Shown: positions 53,411-62,888 of the stretch, piece by piece
Position numbering within the stretch: position 1 is the first letter of the stretch
Layout: each line of letters starts with the position of its first letter
From: Pseudomonadota bacterium
GTDB taxonomy: Bacteria; Bdellovibrionota; UBA1018; CAIMNF01
Assembly: GCA_027486675.1 (NCBI GenBank)
Contig: JAIXOQ010000017.1
Location: 1 to 64,000 of the forward strand
Direction of reading: 5' to 3'
Length of the DNA: 64,000 bases
Notes under the pieces: model-generated
Seen by the model: only the letters and a program-made list of their open reading frames with translations
Told to the model about the DNA's origin: nothing
The model's database searches: none
Made by a program: the position numbers and the translations under genes

Positions 53411-54019
53411 ATGCAAACACTTCCCAGACAGCCGCCTCTGAAACCATTCTTTCAATCGTTAGGCCTACATACCGGATTGTTATTGATCGGACTCATCCTT
53501 TACACAAGAAGCGACCTTTTTGAGGCTCCCCTGCCCGTCGATATCATTGAAATCAAGCGTGCTGCGATCGGGAACCCAAATCCAAGCAATAAACCCAAAG
53601 AGCAAAAGCCTGCAGCAGTACCCTCAAAAAGCGCGGCACCCACAACAGCAAGCACTACCTCAACCGCGCCTTCCGCGCCGGCAGTAACTTCTGCTGCGTC
53701 CAGCGAGGCAACCGCGGGCGGAGTCGGACCTGTGAGCGAAGAATTTGAAGTCAATGAACTGCCGGTTCTTGTCGGGGAAGTGAAAATTCCTTATCCGAAT
53801 GATTCCAAATCAAAAGGGATCGAGGGCGTGGTCTTGATGGACCTCATCATCGATACGGATGGCCGCGTCAGAAAGGTAGACCTCATTCAGAGCCCTGCCC
53901 AAGATTTGGCGGTCGCTGCAACTGGGGCCGCAGAGAGATTTAGATTCAAAGCCGCACGCGTCGGAGAAAAGGCAGTGAACGTTAAAATTCGATACGCCTA
54001 TCGCTTCGTTCTTGAGTAA
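53411..54019 (+). CDS. TonB-like energy transducer
   Basis: A protein of 202 residues. A single N-terminal membrane helix (LGLHTGLLLIGLILYT) anchors it. A periplasmic Pro/Ala/Thr/Ser/Lys-rich stalk (about 50-110) leads to a TonB C-terminal domain (IEGVVLMDLIIDTDGRVRKV ... AVNVKIRYAYRFVLE). TonB proteins pass proton-motive energy from ExbBD to outer-membrane receptors. The receptor is the next gene; exbB and exbD are not in the window. Confidence 0.88.
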   Translation: MQTLPRQPPLKPFFQSLGLHTGLLLIGLILYTRSDLFEAPLPVDIIEIKRAAIGNPNPSNKPKEQKPAAVPSKSAAPTTASTTSTAPSAPAVTSAASSEATAGGVGPVSEEFEVNELPVLVGEVKIPYPNDSKSKGIEGVVLMDLIIDTDGRVRKVDLIQSPAQDLAVAATGAAERFRFKAARVGEKAVNVKIRYAYRFVLE

Positions 54020-54031
54020 ACTAAATGAATT

Positions 54032-56266
54032 GTGACGCCATTTTCATTCTTTCTTCCGTTCGCAGCTCTGAGCTTTGTCTCATCAGCTCACGCATCGAGT
54101 CAGTACGAAGGTTATGTCCGCACTCGTGGAACTAAGGCGCCGCTCAAACAAATCAGCCTCTTTGTTCTGCCTCTAAAAATCAGAATCACGACCGATGACA
54201 AGGGCTATTACAAAACTCCTGAGATCCCCGAAGGGCCGTTTGAGTGGGTCGTCAATGCATCAGGTCACGAACGTTATACAGAAAACGCAACTTCTACTGC
54301 AGTCTCCGAACTCGTCACAAAGGATTTTTATCTTGAGCCCTTAAGTTCAGGAGTTTTTGAAACTACAATCACGGCTCAAGAAACCAACGATTCCTCCCGG
54401 CAAACTTTAAAAACAAAAAAGGCTCAAAGTTTACCGGGCGCGGGACTTGATCCAGTTCGCGCAATACAAAACCTACCCGGAATCAACAGATCCAGCGGCT
54501 TTAGTGCACGGGTCATCGTTCAAGGCAGCGCGCCTCAAGAGACTCGGTACCAGATCGATGGCCATGAAGTGCCACTCATCTTTCACTTCGGAGGCTTAAG
54601 CTCTGTCGTTTCGCCCGATCTCTTAGAGTCCGTCGATTTCTATGCCGCAGGTTACCAAGTCAATTTTGGTAGAGCGCTTGGCGGTGTGATCAATCTACAA
54701 ACTGCTGACCCTTTCAAGGAACGCTGGAGAGGCAGCGCATTTGTGGATGTCTTTAACGTCGGAGGACACGCTGAAGGACCCATCGGGGAAAAGAGTTCCC
54801 TCTCTGTTTCAGGTCGCTATAGCTACATCGGTCCAGTTTTAGGAGCAGTCGCAAAAGCGAGTGACTCTTTTAACCTCACTACAGCTCCTACTTTCTATGA
54901 CTTAAGCTCTGTCTTCACCACAGAACTTTCAGATACTTTAAAGTTTAAGCTATTCAGTACTGCAAGCCGAGACGAACTCAAATTCGTAACAGCAAAAGGT
55001 TTTGGCGAAGATCCACTTCTTCGTGGTGCCTTTCGCAATGAGGTTTCTTTCTTTCGATTTATTCCGCAGCTCCTCTACCGCCCTGATTCACGTACAGAGG
55101 GGCGCCTATCATTAGGTATTGGCAATGACTCGATCTTAAATGAAGTCGGCACGCAGTTCTTCAAGCTAAATAACACCGCCGTAACCGCAAGAGGACAGTA
55201 CTCAAAACAAGTGGTCGATGAAGTTTGGAAAGCATCGATCGGAATGGACAGTCGCTTGAACTGGGCTGATATCGACCTCTTGCTGCCAAGCGTCGTGAAC
55301 TCAGGTGGTATTTTAAATCCGCTCTCAACAGGCGAACAAAGACGCACCTCACTTAAAAATGTGCAAACTCATCAAATCGGGGTCTACACCAATCACGAAA
55401 TCAGACCCGGCGCGCAGTCACCCTGGACGATCACCCCAGGTCTCCGATTTGACTACTACACGACTCTTAAAGCCCTTGAAGTTGCCCCTCGTATCGCTAC
55501 GAAATACAAATGGGCAGAGGCTTGGAGTTTAAAAGCGGCAACGGGTCTTTACAGCCAACAGCCGGGTGAGGGCGAATCCTCTAAAGATTATGGTAATCCA
55601 AATTTAAAGCCAACTCGTGCAGTGCATGCTACGGTCGGCGCAGAACGAAGCCTGGATCTAGAAGTAGGACAAGGATCAAAGATCTATAGCGGAGTTTTTG
55701 GAAGATGGTTTGATCGACTCGTTGTGCCGGATACCTCCACTGTTTATTCAAACTTGGGCAAGGGGCGCGCAATCGGATGGGAAAACCTGATCACGGTGGA
55801 ATCAAAGCCTTGGTTTGGCTGGATTTCTTACATGTTATCCCGCAGCACAAGGTGGAACCCAAGCCAACCTGAGGCTTTGTCGCAGTTTGACCAGACTCAC
55901 CTTTTGACACTGATCGGTGGTGTTGATCTTCCACGGCGATGGAAGATTTCAGCTAGAGTCCGATATGTCACCGGTACCTTAGTCACGCCGATCACTGGAT
56001 CTGTTTTTGATGCGGACAATGACGCCTACATACCGCTTCGTGGTCCCGTGTATTCGCAAAGACAAAGTCCTTTTTACATGGTGGACCTTCGGATTGATAA
56101 ACAATGGATCTTCACGAAGTGGACCTTGTCTCTTTACTTAGATATTCAAAATCTACTCAATCGCGCCAATCCCGAAGGACTGCAATACAGCTACAACTAT
56201 TCCGCGAGCGAAAGCGTCGCAGGCTACCCGATCCTTCCTACTTTCGGCTTAAAAGGAGAGTTCTAA
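54032..56266 (+). CDS. TonB-dependent outer-membrane receptor
   Basis: A protein of 744 residues from a GTG start, with signal peptide TPFSFFLPFAALSFVSSAHA. A carboxypeptidase-regulatory-like beta domain (SQYEGYVRTRGTKAPLKQIS) precedes the plug (GAGLDPVRAIQNLPGINRSS, YQIDGHEVPLIFHFGG and VNFGRALGGVINLQT). The barrel fills the rest and ends in Phe (LKGEF). It imports an unidentified ligand. No clear TonB box with a known sequence was fixed. The operon neighbours are TonB upstream and a lipoprotein downstream. Confidence 0.92.
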   Translation: MTPFSFFLPFAALSFVSSAHASSQYEGYVRTRGTKAPLKQISLFVLPLKIRITTDDKGYYKTPEIPEGPFEWVVNASGHERYTENATSTAVSELVTKDFYLEPLSSGVFETTITAQETNDSSRQTLKTKKAQSLPGAGLDPVRAIQNLPGINRSSGFSARVIVQGSAPQETRYQIDGHEVPLIFHFGGLSSVVSPDLLESVDFYAAGYQVNFGRALGGVINLQTADPFKERWRGSAFVDVFNVGGHAEGPIGEKSSLSVSGRYSYIGPVLGAVAKASDSFNLTTAPTFYDLSSVFTTELSDTLKFKLFSTASRDELKFVTAKGFGEDPLLRGAFRNEVSFFRFIPQLLYRPDSRTEGRLSLGIGNDSILNEVGTQFFKLNNTAVTARGQYSKQVVDEVWKASIGMDSRLNWADIDLLLPSVVNSGGILNPLSTGEQRRTSLKNVQTHQIGVYTNHEIRPGAQSPWTITPGLRFDYYTTLKALEVAPRIATKYKWAEAWSLKAATGLYSQQPGEGESSKDYGNPNLKPTRAVHATVGAERSLDLEVGQGSKIYSGVFGRWFDRLVVPDTSTVYSNLGKGRAIGWENLITVESKPWFGWISYMLSRSTRWNPSQPEALSQFDQTHLLTLIGGVDLPRRWKISARVRYVTGTLVTPITGSVFDADNDAYIPLRGPVYSQRQSPFYMVDLRIDKQWIFTKWTLSLYLDIQNLLNRANPEGLQYSYNYSASESVAGYPILPTFGLKGEF

Positions 56267-56269
56267 ATT

Positions 56270-57247
56270 ATGATTCAAAAGAACTTCATCAAAGAACAGG
56301 CTGCCGTTCTCCTAACGCTCTTTACGGCATCCTGTTCTGATTCCACGCTCCCTAAATATCAGGTCTTAAATACGTTACGAATCGCGGCCATCGTCGTCGA
56401 CCAGCCTGAACTGAACTACACAGGCGCTGGAGCGCCAAGCGCCACCGTGACCTTCACGCCTTACATCAGTGACGTAAACGGCGGCGGGCGAGCGCTGACT
56501 CTGAGTCTCGCCTACTGCTTAGATCCAGGAATTGCATTTGGAGCAACACCTACCTGTTCCGGGAGCAGTAGCCGCGTAGTCGTGCAGAGTGGAACCGCCA
56601 TAAGTAACGTCGCCGGACAATTCGATACTCCGAATTACACCGGTGCAATCACCCCCATCGCGGTCGACTTAAGCGCTATGCCCGCTCAATCCTCTGCCCT
56701 ACTCCAAGCCGTGTTTTTAGCTTCCTCTACAAGCACTCGCTACAATGGGGTCGCCTTGCTCTTTGAATTCACACTCGAAACAGCGACAGGTGACGAAAAG
56801 CTTGCTGCAATTAAAAGGGTCCTTCTTTCTTCGACCGAAAAAACTTTAAAGAATCAGAATCCAAGCGGTCTAGAGGTCCGGGTGAACGATACCGACATTG
56901 GAACTGCTTGGCCCACATCTGACACAGAGCTCACCGCCTATTGGCCGACAAGCTCTATTGAAAACTACACGCTTCGCTCTGTGAGCGGGCAGGACTTCTC
57001 AGAGAGCGAAACTTTGCAGGCAACCTGGTTTTTAACAGGAGGTAGCGATGACACTTGCAACCGCGAGACCGACTGCGCTCCCGACGGCGTCTTAAACTTA
57101 ACTCGAAGTTTTTTAGGTGAAATCAACAAATACGTCTCAAGTGTAAATGCACCAACCCTCAGAGGCACTGTTGCTCTGGTCGTCGCCCAGGATGAACGTG
57201 GAGGCACTGCAGTTAAACGTCTATGCAGTGGCGCGGTTTGTCCTTAA
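56270..57247 (+). CDS. Lipoprotein partner of the TonB-dependent receptor
   Basis: A protein of 325 residues with lipobox LFTASC (Cys at about residue 22). The mature part is beta-strand-rich with many Thr/Ser/Gly. It starts three bases after the receptor stop and is thus translationally linked to it. There are Cys clusters (CLDPG, CSGSS, CNRETDCAPDG, CSGAVC) that may form disulphides. No family was recognised. Placement suggests a surface or periplasmic ligand-binding helper of the receptor; this is an inference. Confidence 0.8.
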   Translation: MIQKNFIKEQAAVLLTLFTASCSDSTLPKYQVLNTLRIAAIVVDQPELNYTGAGAPSATVTFTPYISDVNGGGRALTLSLAYCLDPGIAFGATPTCSGSSSRVVVQSGTAISNVAGQFDTPNYTGAITPIAVDLSAMPAQSSALLQAVFLASSTSTRYNGVALLFEFTLETATGDEKLAAIKRVLLSSTEKTLKNQNPSGLEVRVNDTDIGTAWPTSDTELTAYWPTSSIENYTLRSVSGQDFSESETLQATWFLTGGSDDTCNRETDCAPDGVLNLTRSFLGEINKYVSSVNAPTLRGTVALVVAQDERGGTAVKRLCSGAVCP

Positions 57248-57255
57248 CCCTAAGC

Positions 57256-57930
57256 TCACTCAGTTTCGCTTGGTTTAGCTCCGACATGTCGCACATCTTC
57301 GCCTGATGAAGCATAGATCACGTCTTCTGCAATGTTGGTGGCGTGATCGCCCAAACGCTCCAAGTTCCTTGCAATGAGAATCAGAGCCAACCCTGAACTC
57401 ACTTTTGAAGAATCCTTCCGCATGATCTCCAGAAGCTCTTTCACGATCGCATCCCGCTCTGAATCCACTTCGTCATCCCTCAGTAAAACCTTGCGCGCTA
57501 AAGATTCATCGCGACGCAGGAAAGAATCTAAAGAATCTGCAATCATCCTGCGGCAAGTCAGCGCCATCGCTGAAAGCCTGAGAGATAAATCAATAGGGGT
57601 CTCTTTAAGATAGTCCTTAACACAGTGAGTGATATTCATCGCCTGATCACCCATGCGTTCTAAATCCATGGTCATTTTAATCGCTGCAATCACAAGACGT
57701 AAATCGCGTGCTACGGGCGTGTACTGCGCGATGAGCTCCACGCACTCTTGGTCGATCTCAACTTGAAGGCGATTGATCTTTGTTTCAGTCTCCCTGACGC
57801 GCTCAAAACCATCTACGCTACGAACCAAGAGAGCCTGAGTCGCGTCTTCAACGGACTGTTCAACAGCAGTGCCCATCTCAAGGAGGCGTTTTCTTATTCC
57901 ATCTAACGCAAGGTCGAGCTGTCGATTCAT
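57256..57930 (-). CDS. phoU: Phosphate transport regulator PhoU
   Basis: A protein of 224 residues from the Met at 57930. Two PhoU three-helix repeats are visible: MGTAVEQSVEDATQALLVRS and the second around RRMIADSLDSFLRRDESLAR. Typical metal-ligand stretches are DLERMGDQAMNITH and NLERLGDHATNIAED. PhoU links the Pst transporter to histidine-kinase signalling. No phoB/phoR pair lies in the window. Confidence 0.95.
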   Translation of the reverse strand: MNRQLDLALDGIRKRLLEMGTAVEQSVEDATQALLVRSVDGFERVRETETKINRLQVEIDQECVELIAQYTPVARDLRLVIAAIKMTMDLERMGDQAMNITHCVKDYLKETPIDLSLRLSAMALTCRRMIADSLDSFLRRDESLARKVLLRDDEVDSERDAIVKELLEIMRKDSSKVSSGLALILIARNLERLGDHATNIAEDVIYASSGEDVRHVGAKPSETE

Positions 57931-57937
57931 CGGACTC

Positions 57938-58702
57938 TTATCCAAACCTTCCTGTGATGTACTCTTCCGTCTTTCGATTCTTCGGCGTCGTGAACACTTC
58001 GCGTGTTGCACCGTACTCTACAACATTACCATATAAAAAGAAGGCAGTGCGGTCAGAGATACGAGAAGCCTGCTGCATATTGTGGGTCACAACGACGATG
58101 GTCATCTGTTCTTTCAGATGTGCAACGAGTTCCTCGATCTTCGCGGTCGAAATGGGATCAAGAGCCGAGGTCGGCTCATCCATCAGTAACACTGGCGGCT
58201 TCACCGTCAAAGCGCGAGCAATGCAAAGTCTTTGCTGCTGTCCCCCAGAAAGCGAAGTGCCAGGACGGTCTAAATAGTCTTTAACCTCATCCCAAAGTGC
58301 AGCCTGACGCAAGGACCGCTCCACCGCCTCTTGGAGAACGCTCTTGTTTTTCACGCCCTGCAAAACAATTCCTGCTGCGACGTTGTCAAACACACTCATC
58401 GAAGGAAACGGATTTGGCTTTTGAAAGACCATGCCGATCCGGCGACGCAAGGCCACTGGGTCAGATTTGCGGTCGTAAAGTTCGATTCCCTCAAGTACGA
58501 CGCTTCCCTCCACATGGGCGCCCTCGGTTTCTTCGTGCAATCGATTTAAGCAGCGCAAGAAAGTAGATTTACCGCAACCCGATGGGCCAATAAGCGCCAC
58601 AACCTCGCGCTCCCCAACAGCGAGGTCTATGCCGTGCAATATTTCAAAGTCGGCGACAAAGGCTTTTAAACCCTTGGTAACGAGTAGGTTCTTAGAATTC
58701 AT
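57938..58702 (-). CDS. pstB: Phosphate ABC transporter ATP-binding protein
   Basis: A protein of 254 residues; the start at 58702 makes an ATGA overlap with pstA. Walker [10 protein letters not shown] (about 39-47), signature [15 protein letters not shown], Walker [14 protein letters not shown] and H-loop [14 protein letters not shown] are all diagnostic of PstB. It powers PstSCA. Confidence 0.97.
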   Translation of the reverse strand: MNSKNLLVTKGLKAFVADFEILHGIDLAVGEREVVALIGPSGCGKSTFLRCLNRLHEETEGAHVEGSVVLEGIELYDRKSDPVALRRRIGMVFQKPNPFPSMSVFDNVAAGIVLQGVKNKSVLQEAVERSLRQAALWDEVKDYLDRPGTSLSGGQQQRLCIARALTVKPPVLLMDEPTSALDPISTAKIEELVAHLKEQMTIVVVTHNMQQASRISDRTAFFLYGNVVEYGATREVFTTPKNRKTEEYITGRFG

Positions 58703-59535
58703 GAGCGAGTACTCCGACGTTTTGTCCACATCATACGGACGAATAGATTTAAGCCGACCACAAGTACAATCAGTACAAGTGCTCCGCCCCAGGCCTTTTC
58801 ATGCCAATCCTCATAGGGGCTAATGGCGTAGTTATAAATAGTCACAGGAAGGGAGGCGATCGGTTGATTGAGCCCCTGAAACCAACGCTGACTTCCAAAA
58901 GCGGTAAACAAAAGAGGCGCTGTTTCACCAGCAATCCTTGCTACCGCAAGAAGGACGCTGACTATCAGGGACCCAATACTTCCACCGACTACGATTTTTA
59001 GAATCACCTTCCAGCGCGGTAAGCCTAAGGCAAGTCCAGCCTCCCGTACACTTGTCGGCACAAGCTTCAGCATCTCTTCGCTCGATCTGGCGATCATCGG
59101 CACCATGACTATAGCTAGGGCAACGGCACCGGCGTGAGCGGAGAACCCTTTCATTGGCTTCACAATGACTGCATAAGCAAAAAGGCCTACGACAATAGAC
59201 GGAACGCTCGAAAGAACCTCAACCACAGTGCGCAGTGCTCTGGCGGTTTTTCTTTTCGGATATTCAGAAAGAAGGATGCCCATGGCTAGTCCTAGTGGAA
59301 CTCCAATCGCACTTGCCATCAAGATCAGGAGTAATGTTCCAAGAATTGCGTGCCCAATTCCACCGCCCGCTTCACCCACAGGTACGGGAGTTTTTAGGAA
59401 GAAGTCCAATGAAAGTGCTGGCAGTCCTTTGCTGATCACAGTGTAAAGGATACTGAGCAGCGGCACCAATGCGAGTGCGAGGAGTGCATAACAAAGCGCG
59501 ACCATCAGTCTGCTTTTTAAATCTCGAGAGATCAT
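58699..59535 (-). CDS. pstA: Phosphate ABC transporter permease PstA
   Basis: A protein of 278 residues with about six membrane helices; the start at 59535 makes an ATGA overlap with pstC. The conserved [20 protein letters not shown] and [20 protein letters not shown], then the EAA loop ([20 protein letters not shown]), identify it as PstA rather than PstC. Confidence 0.95.
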   Translation of the reverse strand: MISRDLKSRLMVALCYALLALALVPLLSILYTVISKGLPALSLDFFLKTPVPVGEAGGGIGHAILGTLLLILMASAIGVPLGLAMGILLSEYPKRKTARALRTVVEVLSSVPSIVVGLFAYAVIVKPMKGFSAHAGAVALAIVMVPMIARSSEEMLKLVPTSVREAGLALGLPRWKVILKIVVGGSIGSLIVSVLLAVARIAGETAPLLFTAFGSQRWFQGLNQPIASLPVTIYNYAISPYEDWHEKAWGGALVLIVLVVGLNLFVRMMWTKRRSTRS

Positions 59536-60440
59536 CTTCCAGACCCCTTGAGTGCCCACTTCGTGCTGTAGAACACCAGAGCTGAAATCAGAAGTAGCAC
59601 AAATCCAACCATGCCTAACGCCGCAAGGTGGGTTCCGCTTGCCTCAGCCACTTCGCTCGCCATAGCGCTTGCCATCGTTTGACCTGGAGCAAACCAGGAG
59701 AAATCAAGCTCAGAGCGATTCCCAATCAACATCGTGACCGCCATGGTTTCACCTAAAGCACGTCCAAGGCCTAACACCATTGCGCCAAAAATTCCGCTTC
59801 GACTGCTATCTAAAACAGCCACCTGAATCATCTCAAATCGAGTGGCTCCTAGGGCAAGCATTCCGTCCCGTTGTACTTGTGGAATGTTTGCGAATATCTC
59901 CCGACAAACTGCCGTAATGGTTGGAATCACCATAATGGCAAGGATGACGGCCGCCGAAAAAACGCTGACCCCGTAGATGGGGCCGCCAAAAATAGGTAAA
60001 AAGCCTACGAACTTCTGCACAAAGGGCATGACGGTCTCACGCAGTATGGGAACCAAGAAAAATAATCCCCAAAGCCCGTACACGATGCTTGGAATGGCCG
60101 CCAACATCTCGACCAAAAACCCAAGGGCCTTGGCCAACTTTCCAGGTGCCAACTCTGAAAGCACCACAGCACTCGCTACACTCACCGGGGTTGCAATGAA
60201 GAGTGCAAGCAGCGAGGTCAAAAGTGTGCCGTAAATAAACGACACCATCCCAAAAACTTTAAGCGGTGGGTTCCATTCCAGGGTTAGAAGGTTAAACCCT
60301 AAGTCGCGTAGTGCCGGAAATCCGAGGTCAAAGAGAAAAATAAAGAATCCGGTCAGCAACAAGAATGCAACCCAAGCGCAGATCATCAGGATCCATCGAA
60401 ACGAAACGTCGGGTCGGTGCACTTCTCTCAGAGAATTCAT
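59532..60440 (-). CDS. pstC: Phosphate ABC transporter permease PstC
   Basis: A protein of 302 residues with about six membrane helices. LAAIPSIVYGLWGLFFLVPI and the EAA loop QRDGMLALGATRFEMIQVAV are typical for PstC. It overlaps pstS upstream and pstA downstream by four bases each, in the standard pstSCAB-phoU order. Confidence 0.95.
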   Translation of the reverse strand: MNSLREVHRPDVSFRWILMICAWVAFLLLTGFFIFLFDLGFPALRDLGFNLLTLEWNPPLKVFGMVSFIYGTLLTSLLALFIATPVSVASAVVLSELAPGKLAKALGFLVEMLAAIPSIVYGLWGLFFLVPILRETVMPFVQKFVGFLPIFGGPIYGVSVFSAAVILAIMVIPTITAVCREIFANIPQVQRDGMLALGATRFEMIQVAVLDSSRSGIFGAMVLGLGRALGETMAVTMLIGNRSELDFSWFAPGQTMASAMASEVAEASGTHLAALGMVGFVLLLISALVFYSTKWALKGSGR

Positions 60441-61489
60441 GGTGAAACCTGAACCCCTTCTACCAAGTCAGCCTGTTTTAGAATTCTACCCACGAGTGCC
60501 TCGCTGATTGGCGCGTAATCCATCTTCGCTGCAATCTTCTGCCCATCACGATACATCCAGCGCAGCAATGCAATGAGCCCGTCTCTTTTTGGTTTTGCCA
60601 TCTGTTTGTAGACCAAGAAGTAGGTAAACGAGGAGATGGGATAAACCCCCGCCCCTTTTACAGCAGTCAAAGAAACTCTAAAGTCTTCTGGAATCTGACC
60701 CGCCATCACTTCAGCGGCGCGCGACACGGACTCAATCGAAGGTGCGACATACTCACCTGATAGAGACTCCAAAGCCGCGACCGAAAGTTTAAGTTGTTTT
60801 GAAAAAACAAGTTCGGTGTAAGCAATAGAGCCTGGCAAACTTTTCACAAAACTCGCTACCCCTTCGTTTCCTTTTCCGCCTATTCCCATGGGCCACCGAA
60901 GCGCACTCCCCTGCCCGACTTTCGTTTTCCATTCAGGGGATACCTTAGCGAGGTAATCACTAAACACAGCCGTTGTTCCACTCCCATCAGAGCGGTGAAC
61001 GACCAAGATATCTCGACCTTGAAAAGCCGAGAGCCAGGGATTCTGCTTTAACAATACAGGGTCATCCCATTTCCGGATTTTTCCTAAAAAAATATCAGCC
61101 ACCTGCGCTCCCGACAGCCTAAGCTCGTTATTCTGTGCGCCTAAGTTATAGGTCACGACCACAGCACCTAAGACTGTCGGAAAATGAAGGATCGGTCTTT
61201 TAGCACCTTTTAACTGATCGTCTTTCATAGGCGCGTCGGACGCACCAAAGTCGATCGTCTCATCGAGCAATTGCCTCACCCCGCCGCCGCTTCCGATGCT
61301 TTGATAATTAAAAATTGTTTCTGGATTCGTTTTCTCAAACTCAGCAAACCACTTGGAATAAAGCGGGTAAGGAAACGTGGCTCCAGCGCCGTTTAAGACC
61401 ACTTGTTGATTTGCGGCATGGGCGGCAAAATCCCCCATGACGCACACGAGTCCCAAGGTCATCACCAAGCAGGCTCGGAGAGTGGTCAT
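60437..61489 (-). CDS. pstS: Periplasmic phosphate-binding protein
   Basis: A protein of 350 residues. Start Met at 61489 with a GGGG ribosome site and a signal peptide ending at AHA-ANQ. VLNGAGATFPYPLYSKW, YQSIGSGGGVRQLLDETIDF, GASDAPM and VVHRSDGSGTTAVFSDYL are diagnostic PstS phosphate-binding segments. The longer open frame upstream overlaps tyrS and is not exported-like. It binds phosphate for PstCAB. It is divergent from tyrS with 64 bases between starts; no clear Pho box was identified there. Confidence 0.95.
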   Translation of the reverse strand: MTTLRACLVMTLGLVCVMGDFAAHAANQQVVLNGAGATFPYPLYSKWFAEFEKTNPETIFNYQSIGSGGGVRQLLDETIDFGASDAPMKDDQLKGAKRPILHFPTVLGAVVVTYNLGAQNNELRLSGAQVADIFLGKIRKWDDPVLLKQNPWLSAFQGRDILVVHRSDGSGTTAVFSDYLAKVSPEWKTKVGQGSALRWPMGIGGKGNEGVASFVKSLPGSIAYTELVFSKQLKLSVAALESLSGEYVAPSIESVSRAAEVMAGQIPEDFRVSLTAVKGAGVYPISSFTYFLVYKQMAKPKRDGLIALLRWMYRDGQKIAAKMDYAPISEALVGRILKQADLVEGVQVSP

Positions 61490-61553
61490 TTGGGCCCCAG
61501 TATCAGGGAACCCATCTGGCAGTGCAATCGTCAATTTGATAGGGTGAAGATCC

Positions 61554-62819
61554 ATGAGACTCGCAGAAGAACTGAAGGCCCGAGGGATTCCACACCAGTG
61601 GACTGATGAAAGCTTATTTTCAGCAATCAATAACGAGCATTTAACTCTTTATGTCGGTTTTGATCCCTCTGCAGACTCCCTGCACGTCGGTAGCCTCTTT
61701 CCTCTAATCACCATGAAACGGTTTCAGGAAGCAGGTCACCCTGTGATTGCGGTTCTAGGTGGGGCCACAGGAATGATCGGTGATCCCAGCGGCAAAAGCA
61801 CAGAACGGGTACTGCTCGAGGGCGACGTTTTAAAACATAATATCGCCGGAATCAGACAAAACATCGAGCAGATCCTCGACCCAGTCAAAACCCGCGTGAT
61901 CAACAATGCGGACTTTTATTCCAATCAAAGCGTGATCGATTTTTTACGCGATGTGGGCAAACATTTCACCGTCAATCACATGGTCGCCAAGGACTCCGTG
62001 CGCTCCAGGATGGAGGATCGCGACCACGGAATTTCCTACACAGAATTTAGCTACATGTTGCTTCAGGCTTACGATTTTTACGTGTTACACCGCGATTATG
62101 GATGCCGCTTACAAATAGGCGCCTCAGACCAATGGGGCAACATTACGGAGGGGTGTGAACTGATCCGCCGTAAAGGATCCAAAACACAAACTTTCGGCCT
62201 GACTCATCCTTTGATTACTAAAGCGGATGGAACCAAGTTTGGCAAAACCGAATCAGGAACAATCTGGCTTGATCCTAAAAAAACATCTCCCTACCAGTTC
62301 TATCAATTTTTTATACAGGTCCCTGACGACCAGGTCTTAACACTGCTCAATTGGCTCACATTTATTTCGTTGGAAGAAATCACGGTTTTAGAGAAATCCC
62401 TGAAAATTGCGCCGGAAAGGAAGGATGCGCAGACTCGCCTAGCTCAAGCGATGACCGAGCTTGTTCACGGCAAAGAGGCCCTTTCGGTCGCAGAAATTGC
62501 TACGAAGGCTCTCTTTTCGGAGGACATTATCACCGTTTCTAAGTCTGTCCTTGCGTCTGTCATTGTTGGGGCGCCCCAGACGAGGAAGGCGAAATCAGCT
62601 ATTTCAGACGGGGTCCCACTCGTCGATGCCCTGGTTGAGACAGGGTTGTTTAGCTCTAAAGGAGCGGCCCGTAAGGACATCCTAGCTGGAGGAGTTTATG
62701 TCAATAACGTGCGCTCCGCGGATCCAGGCCGAATCCTAAACGAAGGGGACCTGATTCAAGGGCTTGCTTTGCTGCTTCGCAAGGGGAAGCGTAACTATCA
62801 CTGGCTCATGATGGATTGA
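61554..62819 (+). CDS. tyrS: Tyrosyl-tRNA synthetase
   Basis: A protein of 421 residues. The class I motifs are DPSADSLHVGSLFPL (HIGH-like) and KADGTKFGKTESG (KMSKS-like, KFGKT as in many TyrS). SDQWGNITEG is the family substrate pocket. A C-terminal S4 domain (VDALVETGLFSSKGAARKDI) is complete. It charges tRNA-Tyr in the cytoplasm. Confidence 0.97.
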   Translation: MRLAEELKARGIPHQWTDESLFSAINNEHLTLYVGFDPSADSLHVGSLFPLITMKRFQEAGHPVIAVLGGATGMIGDPSGKSTERVLLEGDVLKHNIAGIRQNIEQILDPVKTRVINNADFYSNQSVIDFLRDVGKHFTVNHMVAKDSVRSRMEDRDHGISYTEFSYMLLQAYDFYVLHRDYGCRLQIGASDQWGNITEGCELIRRKGSKTQTFGLTHPLITKADGTKFGKTESGTIWLDPKKTSPYQFYQFFIQVPDDQVLTLLNWLTFISLEEITVLEKSLKIAPERKDAQTRLAQAMTELVHGKEALSVAEIATKALFSEDIITVSKSVLASVIVGAPQTRKAKSAISDGVPLVDALVETGLFSSKGAARKDILAGGVYVNNVRSADPGRILNEGDLIQGLALLLRKGKRNYHWLMMD

Positions 62820-62888
62820 CCCTTCAAGGCCAGACACGTTTGACAAGCCCCCATTAAACAGGCAAACCCATGGCTAAGAATTATCCTT

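Noticed and set aside
58297-58566. 89-residue plus-strand open frame antisense to pstB
   Set aside because: Covers the conserved pstB sequence, so it is a shadow.
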